Assembly: GCA_046155895.1 (NCBI GenBank)
Contig: JBJXFB010000093.1
Coordinates: 14,631 to 78,630 of the forward strand
DNA: 64,000 bases
Reading direction: 5' to 3'
Source: DASYPQ01 sp046155895
GTDB lineage: Bacteria; Planctomycetota; UBA1135; GCA-002686595
The position numbers and the translations under genes were made by a program. Below are positions 54,615-61,586 of the stretch, in pieces (position 1 is the first letter of the stretch; the number at the start of each line of letters is the position of its first letter). The notes below the pieces were generated by a model that worked only from the letters and a program-made list of their open reading frames with translations, made no database searches and was not told the DNA's origin.

Positions 54615-56257
54615 GCACTTCCGAAGAGAGCCTGAACGACCTCCTCGATCGCCTGGTTGCCGAGTACGCCGACGAGGTCGCGAGGGGTGGCACTCCCTCG
54701 CGGGAGAAAGTCCTCGCTCGCGCTCCCGCGGCCGCCAAGCCCGGACTCGAGCGCTGCCTCAAGATGATCGACGCCGGCCGCACGCGCGTCGCGCCGGCGC
54801 ACGTGCTCGTCCCGGGCATGCGCCTCTCGCGTTACGAGCTCGTCCGGGAGATCGGCCGGGGCGGGATGGCGATCGTCTGGCTGGCGCGGGACGTCGAGCT
54901 CTCGCGCTCGATCGCTCTCAAGGTCCTGCGCCCGGGACTCGCCGTCGAGGCCCGGCACGTCGACCGTTTCCGCCGCGAGGCCTTGTCCGTGGCGAAGCTC
55001 CACCACCCGCACGTCGTGCAGGTGCACGAGGTAGGCGAGACGCAGGGCTGCCACTGGATCGCGATGGAATTCGTCGAGGGGCCCTCGCTCGCGCGCGTGC
55101 TCGAGGCAATGCCCCCCGAGCGCCGGCGGACCGCGGAGGACCTCGCGCGCGCCGCGGGGATTCCCAAGCTCGCCGAGGGCCTCGCCACGTTCGAGCAGGC
55201 CTTCGCCCGCCTCATCGCCCCCGTCGCCGACGCGCTGTCGGCCGCGCACGCCCTGGGCCTCGTCCACCGCGACGTGAAGCCCTCGAACATCCTCATCCAC
55301 GCGGACGGGCGCGCCGTGATCGCCGATTTTGGCCTCGCGAAAGGAGGGGACGAGCCGTCCCTCTCGCTGACCGGCGAGCCGATCGGCACCCCGTATTACA
55401 TGTCGCCGGAGCAGGCGTACCTGACCGGGCACGAGGTCGATCACCGCACGGACGTCTACTCGCTCGGGGTGACGCTGTACGAGGCCTTGAGCGGCGCGCG
55501 TCCGTTCAACGGGCAGACGGCGCTCGAGGTCCTCGATGCGATCAAGACCAGCGTCCCGCCGCTCCTGCGGACGCTCGCGCCGAGCACGACCCGCGACGCG
55601 CAGTCCGTCGTGCGCAGGGCGATGGCGCGGGATCCGCTGGACCGGTACGAGAGTGCGGAGGCTCTGCGCGAGGATCTCTCGCGCCTCGTGTCCGGCGTCG
55701 GGACGAAGGCGCGCGAGCGCGAAGGCGGTCCCGTGCGGCGCGCGTGGACGGCCTTCCGCTTCGCGACGTCGGGCGTGCCCTACGAGTACCGCTCGTCGCG
55801 GAAGTTCCTCGGCTATCCCCTCATCCACGCCTACGGCGGCCACCGGCCGCCCGGAGCGCCCCCTCGGGTCGCCCGCGGATGGATCGCGGTCGGCGGCGAG
55901 CGCGCCTACGGCTGCTTCGCCTCGAGCCGGTTCGCGTGCGGGCTCGTCGCGTTCGGTGCCCTATCGGTCGGCGGATTCGCCTGGGGCGCTCTGGGGATAG
56001 GGTTCTTCGCCTTCGCCGGGCTCGGGTTCGGAATCGTCTCCTTCTCCGGCCTGTCCATCGGGTGGCTCGCCATAGGCGGCGTCGCGATCGGCTACGGCGC
56101 GATCGGGGGAGCGGCTTGGGGTCGCTACGCCTTGGGCGGGTGGTCGCACGGCACCTACCAAGCCGGCCAAGGCCGGAGCGATCCGGAAGTAGGCGAGTTC
56201 TTTGGGGACCTCATGCCGGACGCCCTTCTCCAGTGGCTCGGCATCAGGTACGAGTAG
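54611..56257 (+). CDS. Ser/Thr protein kinase with a glycine-rich decapeptide-repeat C-terminus
   Basis: A 548-residue protein. Residues 1-65 are a helical N-terminal part. The kinase domain spans about 75-360: Gly loop REIGRGGMAIVW (79-90), catalytic Lys104, HRDVKPSN (219-226), DFG (239-241) and SPEQ (265-268). After a linker that reads VPYEYRSSRKFLGYPLIH, residues about 441-510 form seven consecutive 10-residue repeats of the type LSVGGFAWGA, LGIGFFAFAG, LSIGWLAIGG, VAIGYGAIGG. They could be a small membrane-associated or beta-helical element. The kinase overlaps the ECF sigma gene by ATGA and probably controls it. The DUF3568 lipoprotein gene follows 16 bases later. Confidence 0.9.
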   Translation: MSTSEESLNDLLDRLVAEYADEVARGGTPSREKVLARAPAAAKPGLERCLKMIDAGRTRVAPAHVLVPGMRLSRYELVREIGRGGMAIVWLARDVELSRSIALKVLRPGLAVEARHVDRFRREALSVAKLHHPHVVQVHEVGETQGCHWIAMEFVEGPSLARVLEAMPPERRRTAEDLARAAGIPKLAEGLATFEQAFARLIAPVADALSAAHALGLVHRDVKPSNILIHADGRAVIADFGLAKGGDEPSLSLTGEPIGTPYYMSPEQAYLTGHEVDHRTDVYSLGVTLYEALSGARPFNGQTALEVLDAIKTSVPPLLRTLAPSTTRDAQSVVRRAMARDPLDRYESAEALREDLSRLVSGVGTKAREREGGPVRRAWTAFRFATSGVPYEYRSSRKFLGYPLIHAYGGHRPPGAPPRVARGWIAVGGERAYGCFASSRFACGLVAFGALSVGGFAWGALGIGFFAFAGLGFGIVSFSGLSIGWLAIGGVAIGYGAIGGAAWGRYALGGWSHGTYQAGQGRSDPEVGEFFGDLMPDALLQWLGIRYE

Positions 56258-56273
56258 CTGCCAAGGAGCCATC

Positions 56274-56660
56274 ATGAAAGCACTCGGACGTACGGTCTTC
56301 CTGGCATTCTCGATCATCGCGGGGACAGCGCTCACCGGCTGTGAGGGCCTCCGGGCCAAACCCGGTGTGGATGGCACGGCGTACTCGCTCGGGCACCTCG
56401 ACGTGATGGTGGACGCGGATCCGAAGCGGATCGTCGAAGCCGCCGAGGCCGTGCTGAAGGAGATGGACATCGAAGTCGTGAGCGCCGTCGCCTCGGGAGT
56501 GGACGGCCGGGTCGTCGGCAGGACGGCCCTCCAGAAGCGGATCGAGATCACGGTCGAGCGCCAGGATGCCGACACGTCGAAGTACTCGATCATGATCGGA
56601 TCGTTCGGCGACCAGCCGCTCTCGCGCGAGATCCACGAGAAGATGAAGGCGAAGCTGTAG
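56274..56660 (+). CDS. DUF3568-family lipoprotein
   Basis: A 128-residue protein with a lipoprotein signal (IIAGTALTGCEG) and a small alpha/beta domain of the DUF3568 type: GHLDVMVDADPKRIVEAAEAVLKEMDIEVVSA, then VDGRVVGRTALQKRIEITVERQDADTSKYSIMIGSFGDQPLSREIHEKM. The family has no known reaction. AAGGAG lies before ATG 56274. It is 16 bases behind the kinase gene and may belong to the same envelope-signalling group, for example as a sensed or regulated product. Confidence 0.8.
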   Translation: MKALGRTVFLAFSIIAGTALTGCEGLRAKPGVDGTAYSLGHLDVMVDADPKRIVEAAEAVLKEMDIEVVSAVASGVDGRVVGRTALQKRIEITVERQDADTSKYSIMIGSFGDQPLSREIHEKMKAKL

Positions 56661-56855
56661 GGGCGACGCGGGATCGATCGTTCCGGGCTCCGAGACTCGC
56701 CGGAATCCGCTGCAACGATTCCGGCCGCACCGCGGTCCTCCCCGTTCCCGCAGTCCGCGCCGCCGAGTTCTTCGTCCCCGGATCGACCGCCGCCATCCAG
56801 GAGGGGAGCCCCTTCCTGGGATCCTACCGCGTGATCGTCTTCGAAGCGGCCCGAC

Positions 56856-57392
56856 TCAGGACCGCTCGCTCGCCGCGCCCTTCGTCGACTTCTCCTCGGC
56901 TCCGCGGCGCTCGGTGGGCAGCGCGGGCTGCGGCTCGGCGAGGGGGGCGGGCTTCGGGCCGCTCTCGTGGATCGCGCGCTCGCGCAGCGGGGCGGTGACC
57001 TCGTTCAGCAGAGTGCAGAAGTCCTGGAGCTCGTCGTCCTTGCGGATCCGGCAGGGCTCGATCTGGCGGCCGTCGCGCACCGCGCGCAGGAACTGCTCGA
57101 AGCGGTAGAGCGGTCCGCAGATCTTGAAGGTCGCGATGACTCCGATGAAGAGCATCACGGGCGTCAACACGAGGAACGCCAGGATGAGGTTCGTCCGCAC
57201 GAATTCCGGCATCCGCTCGCTCAGCTCCGCCCCGTCGTTCGGCAGCGTCTTCGCCAGACGCGACATCGTCATCGCGATCAGGACCGCCTCGACCTGGACC
57301 GCGAGCCCCGCCGCGCAGAAGAAGATCAGGATCAGGCGGAGCTGCATCCGCGGGTTGATGAGCTTCTTCCTACGCTTGAACGAGGGTTGCAT
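56856..57392 (-). CDS. Two-helix membrane protein with HAMP-like domain
   Basis: A 178-residue protein with a basic N-terminus (KRRKKLINPRMQ), a first membrane helix at about 17-42, a short extracytoplasmic loop, a second helix at about 68-92, and then a HAMP-like segment (ICGPLYRFEQFLRAVRDGRQIEPCRIRKDDELQDFCTLLNEV). The tail is Pro/Glu/Lys-rich and of low complexity. Such proteins resemble the transmembrane parts of sensor kinases or chemoreceptors without an output domain. GGAGG precedes ATG 57392. Its role is unknown; the FIST/histidine kinase operon is transcribed in the opposite direction next to it. Confidence 0.7.
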   Translation of the reverse strand: MQPSFKRRKKLINPRMQLRLILIFFCAAGLAVQVEAVLIAMTMSRLAKTLPNDGAELSERMPEFVRTNLILAFLVLTPVMLFIGVIATFKICGPLYRFEQFLRAVRDGRQIEPCRIRKDDELQDFCTLLNEVTAPLRERAIHESGPKPAPLAEPQPALPTERRGAEEKSTKGAASERS

Positions 57393-57715
57393 GCCTTGCG
57401 CCTCCGGCGACGAACTGGGCCGGAGGCCTATCGGCACGATCGCCGTCCGCCTTGAGGGCAGAACGCGTGCCTCGACCCCTGCACGACCATCAGCCGCGCC
57501 CGCGAGGGAGGCGGCTGGCCCTGGAACGCCCCATTCGTGCCGTCGCCCCTGGTGGTCGCCAGCGCCCTGGGTGGCTCGGAGCACATTGATTCCAGCCCGC
57601 TGAAGATCGGTACCGATAGCCTGAGCGTTGATCTCGGTCGCGTGCCTTCCTGATCGACTCGGTGCGACTCGAATCCTGGTCTGCCGATTCCAAGCAGGCC
57701 CGACCATCGCCGGCC
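57393..57715. other. Divergent intergenic region upstream of the FIST operon
   Basis: About 320 bases. A plus-strand TAGCCT at 57617-57622, 93 bases before ATG 57716, is a possible -10 element. The minus frame of the HAMP-like gene stays open through this stretch but shows no recognisable domain. Confidence 0.35.
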
Positions 57716-58861
57716 ATGAAGTCCACCACCATCTCCTGGTCCCATGAATCGGGCTGGTCCGAGAAGCCCTTCCCGGCTCTCGACTCCGAGCGCACGCTCG
57801 TCATCGTTTTCGGGGGAGCTCGCTTCCGTACCGAGGACGCTCCGATTCAGGACCTGTTCCGAGCCTACCCGCGCTCCCAGATCGTGGGATGCTCCACCGC
57901 GGGCGAGATTCACGGGCCCGCGCTCCTCGACGACTCCCTGACGGTCGCGGTCACTCGCTTCGACCACGTGGACTGCGCTGCAGCGATGGCCAGAGTGTCA
58001 TGCGCGGAGGGATCGTTTGCCGCCGGACAGGAGTTGGCTCAGATCCTGACGCGCGACGATCTGCGCGCCATCCTGATCCTCTCCGACGGACTCAACGTCA
58101 ACGGCAGCGAGCTGCTGCGCGGACTCAATCGCGACCTGCCAGACTCCGTAGTCGTCACCGGAGGCCTTGCTGCGGACGGGGATCGCTTCCAGCGGACCTG
58201 GGTCCTCGACAGGTCCGGCCTGAATCCGGGGCGCGTGTGCGCAGTGGGCCTCTACGGCGACCGCCTCCGTGTCGGCCACGGGTCGAGGGGTGGCTGGGAC
58301 ATGTTCGGTCCCGAGCGAGTCGTCACGCGTTCGAAGGGAAACGTTCTCTACGAGCTCGACGGCCAGCCGGCCTTGGAACTCTACAAGCGATACCTCGGAG
58401 ATCGCGCATCGGGCCTGCCCGCGACCGCGCTCCTCTTCCCCCTGGCCTTGCGAGCCGACCGCGAGGACAAGAAGACCTTGGTGCGGACGGTCCTGGCCGT
58501 GGAGGAGACCACTCAATCGATGACCTTCGCGGGCGACGTGCCCGCCGGACACCTGGCCCAGCTCATGCGCGCGAATTTCGAGCGGCTGATCGACGGGGCC
58601 TCGCAGGCCGCCCTCCATGCTCGCGAGGGATCCCTCCCCGCGAACGATTCGACAGTCCTGTCGATCGCCATCAGCTGCGTCGGTCGCCGGCTCGTCCTTG
58701 GCGAAAGAACCGAGGAGGAGATCGAGGCCGCACTGCGTGAGCTGCCCGAGGGCACGAAGCAGGTCGGTTTCTACTCCTACGGCGAGATCTCGCCGTACTC
58801 GTCGGGGCACTGCGACCTCCACAACCAGACGATGACGCTGACGACTCTCTCCGAAGACTGA
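57716..58861 (+). CDS. FIST-domain signal transduction protein
   Basis: A 381-residue soluble protein with a FIST N domain (about residues 20-215, including QIVGCSTAGEIHG, LSDGLNVNGSELLRGLN and VVVTGGLAADGDRF) and a FIST C domain (about 215-370, with ELDGQPALELYKRYLG, HLAQLMRANFERLIDGA, and the final GFYSYGEISPYSSGHCDLHNQTMTLTTLSE). FIST domains are thought to bind small ligands, perhaps amino acids. The gene stands 4 bases before a hybrid histidine kinase gene, a frequent pairing, so the FIST protein probably supplies the input signal. ATG 57716 is chosen; the frame is open 18 codons further upstream without an ATG. Confidence 0.9.
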   Translation: MKSTTISWSHESGWSEKPFPALDSERTLVIVFGGARFRTEDAPIQDLFRAYPRSQIVGCSTAGEIHGPALLDDSLTVAVTRFDHVDCAAAMARVSCAEGSFAAGQELAQILTRDDLRAILILSDGLNVNGSELLRGLNRDLPDSVVVTGGLAADGDRFQRTWVLDRSGLNPGRVCAVGLYGDRLRVGHGSRGGWDMFGPERVVTRSKGNVLYELDGQPALELYKRYLGDRASGLPATALLFPLALRADREDKKTLVRTVLAVEETTQSMTFAGDVPAGHLAQLMRANFERLIDGASQAALHAREGSLPANDSTVLSIAISCVGRRLVLGERTEEEIEAALRELPEGTKQVGFYSYGEISPYSSGHCDLHNQTMTLTTLSED

Positions 58862-58865
58862 AACC

Positions 58866-61025
58866 GTGCTGCATCCCCTGCTGCTTCGCCAGCTCCGCCG
58901 TTGCGGCGTCCAAGACCCTTCGCGAGTGCCCGATCCCTCGGTCTGGGAGCAGCTCCTCGACAAGGTCTCGAAGGCCTATCACGACGCCGACGAGGAGCGC
59001 TATCTGCTCGAGCGATCGCTCTCGATCTCCTCGGGCGAGATGTTGGAACTCAACGCTTCGTTGCGCTCCTCCGAGCTCACGCTCTCGGCCGAGCGCGACA
59101 AGCTCCGCGCCGTCTTCGGGTCCCTCGGGGACGGCCTGTGCGTGATTGACCGCCAGGGACTTTGCGTGAGCCTGAACACGGCCGGAGAGCTTCTGCTCGG
59201 AATCGCCGAGTCGGCTGCGGTGGGCACCCGGATCCTCGACCATTTTTCAGGACTCGTCCCGTCCGAGACGACTTTCCTCCTCGGCCGTCGGGTCGATGAT
59301 GGCAAGCTCCGGCGGAAGGACGGGACTGTCCTCCCGGCGGCGTACGCGATTACCCCCATTTCGAGCGGAGGCCGTTTCCAAGGAGCGGTCCTGGTCTTTC
59401 GTGACATCTCCGACGTCAAGCGCGTCCAGGCGGGGCTGGAGCAAGAGCGGCTCCTGCTCCTCGAGGTGATCCGGAACGCACCCGTCGCGATGGCCATGTT
59501 CGATCGGGAGATGCGCTACATCGCCCACAGCCAACAGTGGCTCAGCAATCTCGGGCTAGCGGGTCGCGAGATCATCGGACAATGCCATTACGACCTGCTG
59601 CCCGACCTGCCTTCGAGTTTCCGCGAGTACCATCGGCGCGGTCTCGCCGGCGAAGTCCTCTCGAGTCCCGAAGAGGAATTCCGGCGCGGCGACGGCTCGC
59701 GCATGATCACACGCTGGGCGATTCAGCCGTTCCGCGACGGGAACGGCACGGTCAGTGGGATCATCATGGTCTTCGAGCGCATCGACGATCTCGTCGATGC
59801 GCGTCAGGCAGCTTGGGAGATGGCGCGACTCAAGTCCGAGTTCCTGGCCAACGTCAGCCACGAGATCCGAACACCGATGAACGGGGTTCTCGGAATGGCG
59901 GAGCTCCTCGGCGAGATGGAACTCACGGAAGATCAGAGAGAGTGCGTGACGACGATCGAAGCGTCCGCCGCTCACTTGCTCACGATCGTGAACGACATCC
60001 TCGACTTCTCCAAGATCGAGGCCGGCAAGATGCGATTCGAAGTCGTCGAGTTTCGCCCGCGCGAAGTGGTTGCCGGAGTGGTCCGGGAATTCGCGGCGTC
60101 AGCGGCCCGAAAAGGTCTTCTGCTCGCGAAGGCGATCGAGGATGACGTTCCGGAGACCGTGGAGGGCGATCCGGGTCGAGTGCACCAGATTTTCACGAAC
60201 CTCGTGGGCAATGCGTTGAAATTCACCACGCTCGGCGGGATCACGATCGGCGTTCGCGCGGGAATCACCACGGGTGGATCGACGCACCTGCGCTTCGAGG
60301 TCGGCGACACGGGGGCCGGCATCGCGCCGGAGATCCAGCGGCGTCTGTTCCAGGCGTTCTCGCAAGGCGACGGGTCTTCGAGTCGAAGACACGGGGGAAC
60401 GGGCTTGGGTCTCGCGATCTGCCGGCAGCTCGTCGAGCTGATGGGCGGATCCATCGGCGTCGAGAGCGAGCTCAAGAAGGGCAGCACGTTCTGGTTCGAG
60501 CTCCCCCTGGCCGTGTCCGCTTCGCGATCAAGAGCGACGACCCCCCCGGCGCCGTTCTCCGTCACGCGGTCCACGTCCGACGCGTCACCGAACTCGAGCC
60601 GGGCCGAGCTCCTGCGTCCAGACCTCTCGATCCTCCTCGCCGAAGACAATCCCGTGAATCAGAAGGTCGCGGCCCGGATGCTCGTGCGTCTCGGGTGCCG
60701 GGTCGATCACGCGGCGAATGGAAATGAAGCACTGGACCACCTGCGTCGTGGCCAGTACGACTGCGTGCTCATGGACTGTCAGATGCCGGTGATGGACGGC
60801 TACGAAGCGGCCGCTGCGATTCGCAATCAGGAAACGGGAACAGGCCGCCACATGCCGATCGTGGCCCTGACCGCCCACGCGATGGTCGGCGACCGGGAGC
60901 GATGCCTGGCCGCGGGCATGGACGACTACATTTCGAAGCCCTTCAGGATCGAGGATCTCAGGCGAATCCTCTTCCGTTGGTGCAACACGATTCCTCCGCG
61001 GGAGGAAGCGGAATCGCGCGCCTGA
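58866..61025 (+). CDS. Hybrid histidine kinase with two PAS domains and receiver domain
   Basis: A 719-residue soluble sensor kinase starting at GTG 58866. A helical N-terminus (about 1-75) is followed by PAS 1 at about 80-185 and PAS 2 at about 195-310. HisKA follows with the phospho-accepting His332 in NVSHEIRTPMNG, and the HATPase domain at about 430-550 has TNLVGNALKF, GDTGAGI and GGTGLGLAI. After a Ser/Thr/Pro-rich linker comes a receiver domain at about 587-705 with Glu593/Asp594, the phospho-acceptor Asp637 in VLMDCQMPVMDG, and Lys691. No membrane helix is seen, so it senses an internal signal, probably through the FIST protein encoded 4 bases upstream. No separate output regulator is encoded nearby. 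Confidence 0.93.
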   Translation: MLHPLLLRQLRRCGVQDPSRVPDPSVWEQLLDKVSKAYHDADEERYLLERSLSISSGEMLELNASLRSSELTLSAERDKLRAVFGSLGDGLCVIDRQGLCVSLNTAGELLLGIAESAAVGTRILDHFSGLVPSETTFLLGRRVDDGKLRRKDGTVLPAAYAITPISSGGRFQGAVLVFRDISDVKRVQAGLEQERLLLLEVIRNAPVAMAMFDREMRYIAHSQQWLSNLGLAGREIIGQCHYDLLPDLPSSFREYHRRGLAGEVLSSPEEEFRRGDGSRMITRWAIQPFRDGNGTVSGIIMVFERIDDLVDARQAAWEMARLKSEFLANVSHEIRTPMNGVLGMAELLGEMELTEDQRECVTTIEASAAHLLTIVNDILDFSKIEAGKMRFEVVEFRPREVVAGVVREFAASAARKGLLLAKAIEDDVPETVEGDPGRVHQIFTNLVGNALKFTTLGGITIGVRAGITTGGSTHLRFEVGDTGAGIAPEIQRRLFQAFSQGDGSSSRRHGGTGLGLAICRQLVELMGGSIGVESELKKGSTFWFELPLAVSASRSRATTPPAPFSVTRSTSDASPNSSRAELLRPDLSILLAEDNPVNQKVAARMLVRLGCRVDHAANGNEALDHLRRGQYDCVLMDCQMPVMDGYEAAAAIRNQETGTGRHMPIVALTAHAMVGDRERCLAAGMDDYISKPFRIEDLRRILFRWCNTIPPREEAESRA

Positions 61026-61074
61026 ACGCAGGGGGGAGATCCCCCTCGGCGGACGGGCGGTTCCAAGACAGGAC

Positions 61075-61475
61075 GTCAGGCGGAGTCCCCCGCCGCCGAC
61101 CGGAACGCGGATCGGCGTCCCGCCGAGCGCACGGGAAGCGTCGACCTTCGACGCGAAGACGGTCGTGGACATCCGGCTCCGGACGGGAACGCCGAAGTGC
61201 ACTGCCGCACCAGGCCAGTGCCTTGGCGGTGTTCCCAGCGCTGACCTCGGAAATCCCCTTGGCGCAGCGGCGCGTCGAACAGGCGCGAGACGGCGTGGTA
61301 GACGCCGCGGATCTCGAACGAGCCGGTGGGTTGGAGGGTCTCCGGGTTCAAAAAGATCCCCTCGTCCTCGGCACTTCCCTCGAGCGGGACGAGCGGCGTG
61401 CGGACGACGATCCCGCGCAGTCTCTCGGCGGGTTCTTCGAAGTCCGAGCGGGTGGAGGGGATCGTCGAGCGGGAT
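61075..61475 (-). pseudogene. Decayed threonine dehydratase-like PLP-enzyme fragment
   Basis: Read on the minus strand, three frames give consecutive parts of a threonine dehydratase-like (fold type II PLP) enzyme. From about 61444 one frame reads EERLRG-type ERLRGIVVRTPLVPLEG and then FLNPETLQPTGSFEIRGVYHAVSRLF, which matches the RTPLL...LKPENLQPTGSFKIRGAY region but with Glu in place of the PLP-binding Lys. A second frame follows with GISEVSAGNTAKALAWC. A third frame follows with HFGVPVRSRMSTTVFASKVDASRALGG. At least two frameshifts and the loss of the catalytic domain show that it is a pseudogene of about 130 codons, cut off by the histidine kinase gene. Confidence 0.65.
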
Positions 61476-61489
61476 CAGCCTAGCTCGGG

Positions 61490-61495
61490 TATGCT
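61490..61495 (+). promoter_or_regulatory. Putative -10 element of the 61587 gene
   Basis: TATGCT in a GGTATGCTCG context, 91 bases before the ATG at 61587. Confidence 0.3.
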
Positions 61496-61586
61496 CGCGG
61501 AAGTCGTCGGGTCCTACATCCCGCTCGTTCTGTGGGTCCCGGTATCCCGCGCCGATCTCTTCTCCGGCCACGAGGAGACTCGAGAT

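Noticed and set aside
57393..57707. N-terminal extension of the HAMP-like gene with a segment reminiscent of flagellar hook-type helices (INAQAIGTDLQRAGINVLRATQ)
   Set aside because: The similarity is short, has no supporting context, and a good ribosome binding site marks the internal ATG 57392 as start.
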